Source of the DNA: Nonomuraea polychroma
GTDB taxonomy: Bacteria; Actinomycetota; Actinomycetes; Streptosporangiales; Streptosporangiaceae
NCBI RefSeq assembly: GCF_004011505.1
Contig: NZ_SAUN01000001.1
Location: 124,001-188,000 of the forward strand
Length of the DNA: 64,000 bases
Reading direction: 5' to 3'
The position numbers were made by a program, and so were the translations under genes. Position 1 is the first letter of the stretch, and every line of letters begins with the position of its first letter. The notes beneath the pieces are model-generated. The model searched no databases, had not been told where the DNA came from, and saw only the letters and a list, made by a program, of their open reading frames with translations. This document shows positions 53,457 to 62,378 of the stretch, in pieces.

Positions 53457-53934
53457 GACCGTCTTTATCCGTAGGGCGTTTTGGAGTTCCCAGTAGATGT
53501 TCCGAACGGGTAGAGGCCGTCCCCGATCAGGCCGCGAGTTCGTCGGCCTAGGCGGCCAGAGACCGGCCCGCCCGGTGGCGCCGGCAGCAGTCACGGGGAT
53601 CTCGCCGGGGATGGGCCAAGGACAGGCCGAGGCACATCGGCGTCGCGCCACAACCCATGCCCCTCACCGACAACAAGACCTGAACGAGTCCACCCGAAAC
53701 CGTCTGTCTCAACATGGCGGGCCACCGGTCAGCACGTGCCCCCTCCCACCGACTCCATTGGGAAGTGATAGTCCGCAGGTCCCCGGTGTGTGGAGGTTGC
53801 CGTAAACCGTGGCCTTCACGGGTGTGGTGGGCATCGGTTGTGGGAACGGACGATGACAGGGTGAGCACTGAGCGCGAACGCCATGCGCGGGCCAAGCCTG
53901 ACAGCGGGCGCTCTGGCGGCGTGCCCGGGCGATG

Positions 53935-54380
53935 AGCCGGTATGAGGTGCTCGGGCGCAGCGGCGGCCCTGGTCGCGCAGCGGGTTCGTGACAGACGTGA
54001 TGCCGGCGCCGCGGCCGTCCAGGGAGGCGTCCCCGCCGAGGTAGGCGGCGTCCGGGTGGACGTCGTAGAGAGCCTGGCGGGCTCCCAAGGCGAGTTCGTC
54101 GCTCATTGCGATGACGAGAGGGCGCGGGGCGAGCCGGGCGTCCGGCCGTCGCGCAGCCCCGTGGGCGGCGACGGCGCGGGCGGCCTCGTGGTCGTCCTGG
54201 GTGACGCAGGTGATGCCCTCGCGGGCCGGGCCGCCCTGGACGACGGCGGGCCTGGGGTCCTCCTCGCCGCAGACCTCCGCGATCCCCGCCAGGAACCGGG
54301 CCGCCTGCGGATCGTCGAAGGCGTACGTCAGGTGCTCGCTGAACACCATGCCGAGCTGCCGCGTCCGGCCGGACTTCGGC
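53935..54380 (-). pseudogene. Remnant of LacI-family regulator
   Basis: The frame gives QLGMVFSEHLTYAFDDPQAA and RFLAGIAEVCGE (start of the ligand domain), then DDHEAARAVAAH, VIAMSDELALGARQAL and GAGITSVTNPLRDQGRRCAR (the conserved end of the fold). The N-terminal LacI HTH and several internal segments are gone. Nothing else is recognisable in the 1.1 kb between 53457 and 54577. Confidence 0.65.
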
Positions 54381-54577
54381 GCGCGGCCCACGGCGCCTCA
54401 ATGGTCGGGATAGCAGATTATAGTTCCGCCGCCGTTCTCCGCTCCTCGGCCTGCACGGCGTCCGCCTGGCGACGCTGTCGAGTCCACTGAAGCTGTAAGG
54501 GATCGACGCGGGACATAGTTGGGCCTGCAGTTGCACCACTCGACCTGACTGGATGGCGAGGCCGGGGCGGGGGTGGC

Positions 54578-55081
54578 ATGCTGTGGCCGGTGAGGATGAT
54601 CAAAATAGCGGTCGCGGTCTTAGCGGTCGCGGCGCTGTTCTTCACCCTGGCCTACGGGTACGCGGCGGTGGATCTGACAATGTGCAAGATACGCGTGGCG
54701 CAGCAGCATCCTGTGCTGGAGCGGAACGTGACCCCGTTGCTGACCCGGTTGTTCCCCGCGGACTCGGTCACAGCCATCGACCGTGAGGATAACTGCCAGT
54801 TCGAACCGGACCCTGACTTGACTCCCTCACCGAGCGCCAGCGTGGTCGTAACAGTGGCGGGTGTCCAGCATGTGCGGGATGCGCTGGCGGTGATGCACCG
54901 GGAAGGCTGGCGATTTGATGAGACCTTCGAGGAACTCGATCTGTTCGGCCAGATTCCGGAGCTGACGAAGAAGTTCTCGCACGGCACCATCGATGCGGTC
55001 GTTGAGGTGATGTCGGACGGCGCCCCTGTGTCCGGCGGTTCCGGGGTGCCCACCTGGGAATTCGAGTTCAGCTATTTATGA
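54578..55081 (+). CDS. Hypothetical single-pass membrane protein
   Basis: 167-residue protein I do not recognise. A membrane helix lies at about 8-30 (IKIAVAVLAVAALFFTLAYG), followed by an outside domain with two Cys and a possible alpha/beta fold (VRDALAVMHREGWRFDETFE). Codon usage is less GC-biased than its neighbours. ATG 54578 has a G-rich region upstream; ATG 54596 is an alternative. It is isolated between pseudogenes inside the repeat-bounded segment. Confidence 0.6.
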   Translation: MLWPVRMIKIAVAVLAVAALFFTLAYGYAAVDLTMCKIRVAQQHPVLERNVTPLLTRLFPADSVTAIDREDNCQFEPDPDLTPSPSASVVVTVAGVQHVRDALAVMHREGWRFDETFEELDLFGQIPELTKKFSHGTIDAVVEVMSDGAPVSGGSGVPTWEFEFSYL

Positions 55082-55435
55082 GCCTCGAAAGCTCGGTGTG
55101 CTGTTGAGTCCCTTTCTTGGCGCCAACGCCGCGCACCAGCTTCGGCTGGAGCGAGGTCGTGCTGTCCGGGTTATGCGGCGGTGGCACTTGTGCTGATGGT
55201 GGTACGTCGATCTTTTGAAGGCGACGCTCATTCTGCCTCCCTTCGCCGCTTTGCTCTTCGCCTGCTCCTGCTTGTTCTCCCGGACGGGAATGGCCGGCAG
55301 GCAGTTCCGGGTCCAGGTCTCGGTGGTCGTGATCGTATGGGTCGTCGCGTTGAAAGCCTCAGATACGTCGAGGATGTCGCCCGCTTCTGACAATGTCTTG
55401 GCCGTCACCGGCGGCCGCCCGCAGGTCGTGGTGAG

Positions 55436-55787
55436 ACGCTGACCCGCCTGCGCACCAAACTGGGAGACGGCGCTCTGCTGACCGACCTGGCGGCCGAGCC
55501 GACGGCAGCGGTATTCACCGCGGCGTGGGGGGACGCGGCCGCCCGCACCCGGAACCGCCACCGCTCCGCCTTGCGCTCCTTCACCACCTGGGCCGCCGCG
55601 CGGTGGAGCATGACCGACCTGGCCGCGCTGATCGAGCGGCGCCGGGAAGACTCCGACGCCACGAAGGTCATCGACCGGCACCTGATCGAGGCCCTGTGGC
55701 AGCGCCGTGACCTGCCGCTGCGGGACAATCGTCACCAAGGAGGTCGTCGAAGCCGCCCGCAAGAACCTCGTCATCGGCACGATGTGA
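55436..55787 (+). pseudogene. Remnant of tyrosine integrase
   Basis: The plus strand reads LTRLRTKLGDGALLTDLAAE, then TRNRHRSALRSFTTWAAARW and ALWQRRDLPLRDN, the core-binding domain and start of the catalytic domain of a streptomycete-type integrase (normally LWRRRDVPLREKTLW). A frameshift then gives TKEVVEAARKNLVIGTM and a stop. The N-terminus and the catalytic Arg-His-Arg-Tyr segment are missing. It points toward the right 53-bp repeat. Confidence 0.65.
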
Positions 55788-55924
55788 CCCCGGTCGCCCA
55801 AAACCCGAGACCCACCAGGGCGCGTCTTCTGGAAGAGCTGTTGTTCTCGTGCTTCGGCTCTCACCGAGCAAGAGAACAACGGCCCTTCTCGCGTACGCCG
55901 ACCAACCCATCTTCCCCATGCCGC

Positions 55925-55977
55925 ACCACGACAAATAGCGATCCCAAAATCACGTCATCAAGAGATCCAAGTCACAG
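55925..55977 (-). repeat. 53-bp inverted repeat, right copy
   Basis: Reverse complement of the left copy with two mismatches. It lies about 140 bp downstream of the integrase remnant's last recognisable codon. From the outer edge of one copy to that of the other is 8,711 bp. Confidence 0.85.
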
Positions 55978-56130
55978 GTTCGGCGTGGGGCGAACCAGTG
56001 CCGTCTGGCCGTGCACGGTGAGTAGGTGGAGGCGGATGTGGCCCTCATGAGAGCGACGGGCGATCTCCTCGATCTCCGCTACAGGACGCCGTCCGAGGGC
56101 CTGGCCACACAGGACACCGGGGTTTGAGCG

Positions 56131-56925
56131 TCAGCCGCGTCGGATCCGCTGGAGGGTCTTCCCGTTCGCGTCAGTGAAGACGAGCGCTGCCGTTGTGACG
56201 TCGGAAGGGAATTTCACCGCCCAAACCCCGTACCCCGCTCCGACGCTCCGCGCGACGCTTCCGGCAATTTTGCGCCCATCCGTGGTGACCGCCATGATGC
56301 CGTGAACCTCGGCCCTGGCGATGCCGAAGAAGATCTTTCCGAGGGCGTTCACGCGCTCCTGTTCATCAATGAGCCTGCGCAGTTGCTCCGAGGTGGCATC
56401 GGGATGGAGGGCTCGCATCTGCTTCGCGTCCAGAATGCCCGACGTGGAGCCCTGCGTGCGAGCGAACTCCTTGGCATTGAGCGGAGGAAACCCGGCGCAG
56501 GTGGCGCCGCGCGAATCCCACGCGTTGCACAGGACAACACCTTTCGCGTCGACGGTTGACCGCCGGCCCAGCCACATCCAGATCGGTATCTCCGGCATGG
56601 AGGCGATCTTCCCGACGGGTGGGTACTTCTCCTTCAACTTCTTGAACCCCGCACCGGACGGCTCCGTCTTGGCCACCGCAGACGGTTCAGTGGGCGGGGC
56701 ACCGGCGGGCACGGCGAGGGTAACGCCATCGCGCTGTCCCGGTTGCGGGAGAGCGAGCCAGGTCACTGTGACGGCCAGGCACACCGACAGCGCCGAGATC
56801 GCAGCGGCGCCTGTCCGGCGGCGGCGGCGTGTCGCGCGTCCGGCGGCGATGGCCTGGTCCACCCGCACCGACATGGGCGGCTGCTCCTGGTGTGCCAGCC
56901 CGTCGAACAGGTTCCTGGTGTCCAT
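56131..56925 (-). CDS. Membrane protein partner of SigE-type sigma factor
   Basis: 264-residue protein. A cytoplasmic N-terminus (MDTRNLFDGLAHQEQPP) is followed by one membrane helix (about 40-60, AAISALSVCLAVTVTWLAL) and an outer domain with two Cys (LCNAWDSRGATCAGF). The ATG shares one base with the sigma gene's stop (TGATG), so it is coupled to it. It resembles the putative anti-sigma or sensor proteins that accompany SigE-family factors; binding has not been shown. Confidence 0.82.
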   Translation of the reverse strand: MDTRNLFDGLAHQEQPPMSVRVDQAIAAGRATRRRRRTGAAAISALSVCLAVTVTWLALPQPGQRDGVTLAVPAGAPPTEPSAVAKTEPSGAGFKKLKEKYPPVGKIASMPEIPIWMWLGRRSTVDAKGVVLCNAWDSRGATCAGFPPLNAKEFARTQGSTSGILDAKQMRALHPDATSEQLRRLIDEQERVNALGKIFFGIARAEVHGIMAVTTDGRKIAGSVARSVGAGYGVWAVKFPSDVTTAALVFTDANGKTLQRIRRG

Positions 56926-57434
56926 CAGTACTCCTCCGTTTTCGCTACACGGGTGTCCTGCGCGCCGAGTGTCGAGCGCAGGGTGGCTAAGCCGCGGGCG
57001 GTCTGGCTTTTGACGGTTCCGGTGGAGCAGCCGAGTGTGCGGGCGGTCTGCTCGACACTCAGGTCGCAGTGAAAACGCAGCACGAGGGTCGCACGCTGGC
57101 GCGGCGGAACCGCGGCCAGTGCGCGGCGCAGGTCCATGGCCGTGTCGCGGTCGTTGCCCTCGAAGGAGGAAGGGGGCGGCGTGGACGTCAGCCGTACCCG
57201 GGAGAACCAGCCTCCTCGCTGCTCGGCGAGAAAGACCCGGATCAGGATCACCCGGACGTAGGCGTCGAGGTCGTCTGCCAGGCGCGCGTGGCGCCACTTG
57301 ACGTACAGCCTTGTGATCGCCGTCTGCACCAGATCGTCGGCACGGTGCCAGTCCTGGCACAGCGGGTAGGCGATCTGCCGCAACCATGGCAGCCGCCCAC
57401 GTACATAGGCGGTGTACTCCTCATCGAGGCTCAT
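56925..57434 (-). CDS. SigE-family RNA polymerase sigma factor
   Basis: 169-residue sigma factor. Region 2 is EEYTAYVRGRLPWLRQIAYP and DDLVQTAITRLYVKW; region 4 is LAAVPPRQRATLVLRFHCDL and VEQTARTLGCSTGTVKSQTA. This length and the short region 2-4 linker are typical of the actinobacterial SigE-like (TIGR02983) group, distinct from the other two ECF factors here. ATG 57434 has GGAGA upstream. It forms a two-gene unit with 56131-56925. Confidence 0.9.
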   Translation of the reverse strand: MSLDEEYTAYVRGRLPWLRQIAYPLCQDWHRADDLVQTAITRLYVKWRHARLADDLDAYVRVILIRVFLAEQRGGWFSRVRLTSTPPPSSFEGNDRDTAMDLRRALAAVPPRQRATLVLRFHCDLSVEQTARTLGCSTGTVKSQTARGLATLRSTLGAQDTRVAKTEEY

Positions 57435-57634
57435 CGGTCTCCAAGAAAGATTGCTTCACACAGACGGGATGCGTCGAGCCCGTTCAGGGGTTGCATCGAG
57501 GGCCGATCAGTGAACGGGGTGACAGGGGAGTCGTCATGGCTCCCAGAACCGGACTGATCTTGTGTTGTGGCTCAAGTGCGCGCGCCGCATGGCGCTCAGA
57601 AGGATTCCGGAGCGATGTGGAACGGGTTCCGGCG

Positions 57635-58753
57635 TCAGCCGGGCCGTTGCCCGGCCTTGTCGACGACAGCGGCCTTGATCAGGGCGTCCCAGTTGCGGAT
57701 TTCGCCCTTCTTCATGGTGTCAAAGGGCCCGTCCTTGTGGTCCTTGACCACGATGGTGCGGTAGCCCAGGTACTCATAGGTCTTCGGATTGATGAAGATC
57801 TCGTCGCGCAGGTAGCCGTCCAGGACGTGGTAGAGGGTGATGCCCCGGCGGTTGAGCAGATCGGAGGACTTGGCTTCGTATCGGACGCCCGGGATCTTGG
57901 CCATGGCGCCGTACATGGCGGCGCGGAGCCTGGGTGGGAGGGCGGCGTCCCCCATGCCCATCGCGATCATCTGGAACGCCCACCTGTCGCGCTGTACGGA
58001 GGTGAGAGGGGGGAATGATTCCTCGGCCAGCCGCTTCGCCTCCTCGGGGGTCTTGCCGCTGTTCTCCGCCCGTTCCTGAGCGGAGCGCAGGGAGGAGGCG
58101 CGATGCCTGGCGTTCTCCGTGTCGACGGTCTCGTAGATCCGGGCCAGCAACTGATCGGCGTCGGTCGGCAGGGCCAGCAGGTAGGGGTAGGTCACCTCGA
58201 ACTCCGACCCCTTGGAGATCTCGAGCTTGCCCTTCTCGACGGTGGCGAACGCCTTGTCGTTGAGCTGCCGCCACTGTTCGCGGGTGTTCGTCACCGCCGG
58301 CTTGCCGCGCAGCCATTCCCCGCCGTCCACCCGCGTCTGGGCGCGCAGGCTCTTCACGTAGCCCCACTGCGTGGGCCCGGCACTCCATTCGGGCTCGTCG
58401 GAGGCCAGCACCGCCGCGTTGTCGGCCAGGTCCTGGGCATTTGCCACCGGGCGCAGCCGCAGCTCGGTAACGGCGGCGGAGGGCCGCACCCGGGGAACCT
58501 CGACGCCCTTTTCCCGAGTGACGTCCGGAGCTTCCCGAGTGACGTCCGGGACGACCGTCGTGGCCACGGCGAGCAGCGCGGCGGCGGCCGCCCCGGCCAG
58601 GCTCAGCCCCCACACCGGCCGGATGCGGCGGGCCCGCCGACGCCTGCTCCCGCGCATGTGACCCGCCAGGCGGGACCGGGCCGCGCCGATGGACTCCGGA
58701 GCGGCCCCCGGCAGCGCGTCGTGGTAGCGGCGCAGCTCCTGCAGTTCTTCCAT
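57635..58753 (-). CDS. CU044_5270-family membrane protein, ECF partner
   Basis: 372-residue second member of the family. N-terminal cytoplasmic helix MEELQELRRYHDALPGAAPE, a membrane helix at about 47-68 (GLSLAGAAAAALLAVATTVV), then an outer domain that ends in GYRTIVVKDHKDGPF. Residues after the helix contain a tandem repeat PDVTREAPDVTRE encoded by a 21-bp duplication (58511-58549). It follows the ECF gene by 3 bp. Confidence 0.88.
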   Translation of the reverse strand: MEELQELRRYHDALPGAAPESIGAARSRLAGHMRGSRRRRARRIRPVWGLSLAGAAAAALLAVATTVVPDVTREAPDVTREKGVEVPRVRPSAAVTELRLRPVANAQDLADNAAVLASDEPEWSAGPTQWGYVKSLRAQTRVDGGEWLRGKPAVTNTREQWRQLNDKAFATVEKGKLEISKGSEFEVTYPYLLALPTDADQLLARIYETVDTENARHRASSLRSAQERAENSGKTPEEAKRLAEESFPPLTSVQRDRWAFQMIAMGMGDAALPPRLRAAMYGAMAKIPGVRYEAKSSDLLNRRGITLYHVLDGYLRDEIFINPKTYEYLGYRTIVVKDHKDGPFDTMKKGEIRNWDALIKAAVVDKAGQRPG

Positions 58754-58756
58754 GAT

Positions 58757-59350
58757 TCAGACCCCCCTCGCCGCGTGACCCAGTGTCTTGCGTAGTTTGG
58801 TTCTGGCCCGGTGCACCCGGGAGCTGACAGTGCCGATCGGGATCCCCAGGGCGAAGGCCACCTCCGCGTAGCTGAGGTCGGCGCAGGCCACGAGCATCAG
58901 CGCGTCGCGGTCGCCCCGGGACAGGCTCTCCAGGCCGCGTGCCAGCCGAGGGCTGAGCTGCTCGGCGGTCACCCGGTCGGTGACCCGGTCGGCGTGGCCC
59001 TCCACGTCGTCGCGGGCAGCCGAGCGGCTGAGGGCCCGGTAGAGGCGGAGCTCGCCGCGGCGATGACGGCCAATGAGATTGGTGGCGATGCCGTACAGCC
59101 AGGCCTTGGCCTCCGGGCGGGTCAGGTCGTAGCGGTCGCGCTGGTCGAACGCCGCCAGGAACGTCTCCGCGGCCACGTCGTCGGCGGCGCCGGGCCCGAG
59201 CCGGGCGGCGGCGTAGCGGTGGATCGTGGTGAAGTACCGGTCGAAGATCATCGAGAACCACTCCGGATCGTGCCGCGAGTTCGCGATGACCGACGCGTCG
59301 TCCGGCTCCGCGGCCAGCCGTGTGGCGGGATATGAAGCAGGGTCATGCAT
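58757..59350 (-). CDS. ECF-type RNA polymerase sigma factor
   Basis: 197-residue factor, paralogous to 52782-53456. Region 2 is FSMIFDRYFTTIHRYAAARL and DDVAAETFLAAFDQRDRYDL; region 4 is GLESLSRGDRDALMLVACAD and YAEVAFALGIPIGTVSSRVH. It forms an operon with the CU044_5270 protein that follows. The paired organisation in the two modules shows that sigma and partner were duplicated or acquired together. Confidence 0.9.
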   Translation of the reverse strand: MHDPASYPATRLAAEPDDASVIANSRHDPEWFSMIFDRYFTTIHRYAAARLGPGAADDVAAETFLAAFDQRDRYDLTRPEAKAWLYGIATNLIGRHRRGELRLYRALSRSAARDDVEGHADRVTDRVTAEQLSPRLARGLESLSRGDRDALMLVACADLSYAEVAFALGIPIGTVSSRVHRARTKLRKTLGHAARGV

Positions 59351-59639
59351 CCGGCGCCTTTCTCGAAAGAGGGTCGGCGCTGATTGCCCGATGCGGGCGT
59401 CCTTGTTCGCGGTTATTTCGCGGAGCCCGCCGGAGAGCGATGACGATCAGCGTCCCGCCATGGCCCGTAGCGCCCCACGCCGATCAGCCAGGGCAGGTCA
59501 CTGTACCCGGCGTACCGCTACGCGGGCGGACCAGAGATCGGCGGCCGCTGTTGGGCGGTGTGCTGAAGATCACATCTAAGCAGGAGCAGGAGGTGTTCGC
59601 TCATCTGTCAACTACGGCCGACGTGGCTGTCATGACCGG

Positions 59640-59822
59640 CGCTTCCGAACGCCCGCCATGGCGTTGACCGAAGGTTGGCGCAGCCGCAGAGTCGCGACCA
59701 CCAGCAGGCAAGCGTGCCCGCGGTGAGGCTGGGCCGGGAGGCCTTGGCGCCACTGGCCTTGTCTAGGGATGTCATCGCGGTCCGACGCCCGCGCGCAGCA
59801 GCGCGTCGATTGTCCGTGGCCA
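59640..59822 (-). pseudogene. Serine resolvase remnant, part downstream of IS21 insertion
   Basis: The minus strand contains IDALLRAGVG and, in another frame, LDKASGAKASRPSL, conserved pieces of Tn3-type resolvases that follow the N-terminal GYARVST motif. The 5' part lies on the far side of the IS element at 62282-62378. Frameshifts indicate decay besides the insertion. Confidence 0.6.
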
Positions 59823-59933
59823 TGTAAAAGTCCCCGCAGGTGGCCAGTTCGAGGTCACCACTGGCGGCCGGTTTAGGTCCCCACTTCTCCTTCGTGCTGT
59901 TCGCGTGTCGCGAGGAGGGGTGTGCCCTGAGCG

Positions 59934-61478
59934 GTGATCGTGACGGTGTCAGCCAGTCACGAGATCACCGCTCAGGGGGTCTGCCCGGCCATGAAGTCTG
60001 CGGGGGAAGTCATGGACATCATCGCCGCCTACCGGGAGGTAGGCACCTATCGCGGAGCCGCCGAGATGTGCGGCACCACGCACAAGACCGTCAAACGCAT
60101 CATCAACAAGGCGCTGGCCGGGGACAAGGCGCCGAGCCGTAAGCGGCGCGAGCACAACTTCGACGAGGTCACCGATCTGGTCGTCGAGAAGGTGAAGGCC
60201 ACCGCGGGGAAGATCTCGGCCAAGCGGCTGCTGCCACTGGCGCAAGCCGCGGGATATGCCGGGTCGGCGCGCAACTTCCGCCGCCTGGTGGCCGAGGTGA
60301 AGAAGAACTGGCGGCGCGAGCACCCGCGCGGCCGGCGGCCGGCAGTCTGGACACCGGGCGAGATGCTGGTCATCGATTGGGGAGATGCCGGGCGCGGGCT
60401 GCACGTGTTCTGCGCGGTGCTGGCCTGGTCACGGGTGCGGTTCGTCCGCTTCGCCGACAACGAGCGCGCCGAGACCACGCTCGCCTTCCTGGCCGAGTGC
60501 TTTGAGGAACTCCGTGGCGTGCCCAAGGTGGTGCTCGCCGATCGGATGGGCTGCCTAAAAGGCGGCGTGGTGGCCAACAAGGTCATCCCGACCGCCGACT
60601 ACGTGCGCTTCGCCACGCACTACGCCTTCCGGCCGGACTGGTGCGAGGCCGCCGACCCGGAATCGAAGGGCATCGTGGAGAACCTGGTCGGCTATGCCAA
60701 GCGGGACCTGGTCGTGCCGCAGGCGCCGTTCGATGACCTGACGATGGCCAACCTCGCGGCCCGCCGATGGTGCGCCGAGGTCAACTCCGTGGTGCATTCG
60801 GAGATCTGCGCGGTTCCGGCCGAACGGCTGGTCAGCGAGCGGCAGGTGTTGACCGCGCTGCCCTCACTGCGTCCGACGATCGGCAAGCCGCCGGCGACGC
60901 GCAAGGTCGACCGGCTGTCGTGCGTGCGGTTCGGCTCGGCCCGCTACTCGGTGCCCACCCGGCTGATCGGCACGCGGGTCGCCGTGGTGGAGACGGCCGG
61001 ACGGCTGCTGATCACGGACCTGGCCACCGGACAGATCGTCGCCGATCACGCCCCGGTCCCGCCCGGCGAGGCGTCGGTCATCGATGAGCATTACGGCGGC
61101 CCTCGGCCCACGCCGCGCCGGGCCGCCCGCGCCCGCACCGAGACCGAGAAGGCGTTCCTGGCACTCGGCCCGATCGCCGAGACGTTCTTGACCGGCTCAG
61201 CCGCCTCCGGCAACACCCGCCTGGCCGCTGATCTGGTCGAGCTGGCCGCGCTGCAAGCGGCTCACGGCCAGGCGGCGCTGCTGACCGCGCTGGAGCGGGC
61301 TATCGCCTTTCGCCGCTGGCGCGCCGATGACGTGCGCGCCATCCTGGCCGCCGGAGCCGGCACGGCGCAGGTCCGCCCGCCTGGAGACGCCCTGGTCCTG
61401 GAGTTGCCGCACGTCCCGACCCGCTCCCTGGCGGACTACACCCTGGACAAGCTCGACCGGATCGGAGACGCCTCATGA
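59934..61478 (+). CDS. istA: IS21-family transposase IstA
   Basis: 514-residue DDE transposase. An N-terminal HTH (GTYRGAAEMCGTTHKTVKRI) is followed by an rve integrase core with catalytic acids in VIDWGD, VVLADRMG and GIVENLVGYAK. The C-terminal region carries the Mu-type domain (SCVRFGSARYSVPTRLIG). Start GTG 59934; the later ATG 59991 is an alternative. It pairs with IstB for transposition. Confidence 0.93.
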   Translation: MIVTVSASHEITAQGVCPAMKSAGEVMDIIAAYREVGTYRGAAEMCGTTHKTVKRIINKALAGDKAPSRKRREHNFDEVTDLVVEKVKATAGKISAKRLLPLAQAAGYAGSARNFRRLVAEVKKNWRREHPRGRRPAVWTPGEMLVIDWGDAGRGLHVFCAVLAWSRVRFVRFADNERAETTLAFLAECFEELRGVPKVVLADRMGCLKGGVVANKVIPTADYVRFATHYAFRPDWCEAADPESKGIVENLVGYAKRDLVVPQAPFDDLTMANLAARRWCAEVNSVVHSEICAVPAERLVSERQVLTALPSLRPTIGKPPATRKVDRLSCVRFGSARYSVPTRLIGTRVAVVETAGRLLITDLATGQIVADHAPVPPGEASVIDEHYGGPRPTPRRAARARTETEKAFLALGPIAETFLTGSAASGNTRLAADLVELAALQAAHGQAALLTALERAIAFRRWRADDVRAILAAGAGTAQVRPPGDALVLELPHVPTRSLADYTLDKLDRIGDAS

Positions 61479-62254
61479 CCGCCGCGAGCGTCCCCGCTCT
61501 GGCCGCCGATCTCGATAGCGGGCTGCGCCGGTTGAAGCTGTCCACGATCCGCAGGCTGGCGCCCGAGCTGCTGGTCACCGCCCGCACCCAGCGCTGGAAT
61601 CCCGAAGAGTTCCTGCGCACCCTCATCGATGCCGAGCTGGCCGCCCGTGATGAGTCCAACGCCCGGGCGCGGATGAAGGCCGCCGCCTTCCCGGTGATCA
61701 AAACGATCGAGGAGTTCGACATCGCCGCTTCCTCGATCCCTCAGGCGAGTTTCGACTACCTGGCCAGCTTGGAGTGGATCCGCGCGGCGGAAAACTACTG
61801 CGCGGTCGGCCCGGCCGGCACCGGCAAGTCCCATAGCCTCATCGCCTTCGGCGTTGCCGCCATTCAGGCCGGGCATAAGGTCCGCTACTTCACCGCCGCC
61901 GAACTCGTCGAGACCCTCTATCGAGGGCTGGCCGACAACTCCGTCGGCCGCGTGATCGAGAACCTGCTGCGCGCCGACCTGGTCATCATCGACGAAGTGG
62001 GGTTCGCCCCACTCGATGACACCGGCACCCAGCTGCTGTTCCGGTTCGTCGCGGCCGCCTACGAGCGGCGCGCCTTGGGGATCGGCTCGCACTGGCCCTT
62101 CGACCAGTGGGGCCGCTTCCTGCCCGAACACACCACTGCTGTCAGCCTGCTTGATCGGCTGCTGCACCACAGCATCGTCGTGGTCACCGAGGGTGAGTCG
62201 TTTCGCATGCGGCAGGCCCGCAGCCGGGGCCCAGAACGCCTCCCCAAGAAGTAG
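61475..62254 (+). CDS. istB: IS21-family ATPase IstB
   Basis: 259-residue DnaC/IstB-type AAA ATPase that licenses IstA. Walker A is GPAGTGKSHSLIAF (about 109-122), Walker B LVIIDEVGF, sensor region FDQWGRFLPEHTTAVSLLDR. Its ATG overlaps the istA stop by 4 bases (ATGA), so the two are translationally coupled. Confidence 0.95.
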   Translation: MTAASVPALAADLDSGLRRLKLSTIRRLAPELLVTARTQRWNPEEFLRTLIDAELAARDESNARARMKAAAFPVIKTIEEFDIAASSIPQASFDYLASLEWIRAAENYCAVGPAGTGKSHSLIAFGVAAIQAGHKVRYFTAAELVETLYRGLADNSVGRVIENLLRADLVIIDEVGFAPLDDTGTQLLFRFVAAAYERRALGIGSHWPFDQWGRFLPEHTTAVSLLDRLLHHSIVVVTEGESFRMRQARSRGPERLPKK

Positions 62255-62281
62255 TCAACTCCGCGACCCTGGGGACATTTA

Positions 62282-62378
62282 CGTGGCCACCAGCGGCGAC
62301 ACGCACTTGGCCGTTGACATCGATCCGGTGGTCGGGGGTTTGGCCGACGGTACTGATCCTCGCGTAGCCGAAGAGCAC
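62282..62378 (-). pseudogene. Serine resolvase remnant, 5' part interrupted by IS21
   Basis: From GTG 62378 on the minus strand the frame encodes LFGYARISTVGQTPDHRID, the N-terminus of a Tn3-type serine resolvase with the catalytic Ser in ARIST. The IS21 element cuts it after about 30 codons; the next part lies at 59640-59822. It is probably left from the same transposon family as the Tn3 transposase remnant at 46984. Confidence 0.7.

Larger units (their letters stand above)
59823..62281 (+). mobile_element. IS21-family insertion sequence
   Basis: About 2.46 kb. The left end is TGTAAAAGTCCCC (59823) and the right end, reverse strand, TAAATGTCCCC (62281). An 8-bp direct repeat CGTGGCCA abuts both ends (59815-59822 and 62282-62289), a target duplication of the size IS21 elements make. 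It carries istA and istB with an ATGA junction. Both genes look intact, so it may be active. Confidence 0.85.

Noticed and set aside
55082-55430. Small open frames, one with a hydrophobic start (MKATLILPPFAALLFACSCL)
   Set aside because: The hydrophobic stretch resembles a signal sequence, but the rest has no family features and abuts the truncated integrase; not supported as a gene.
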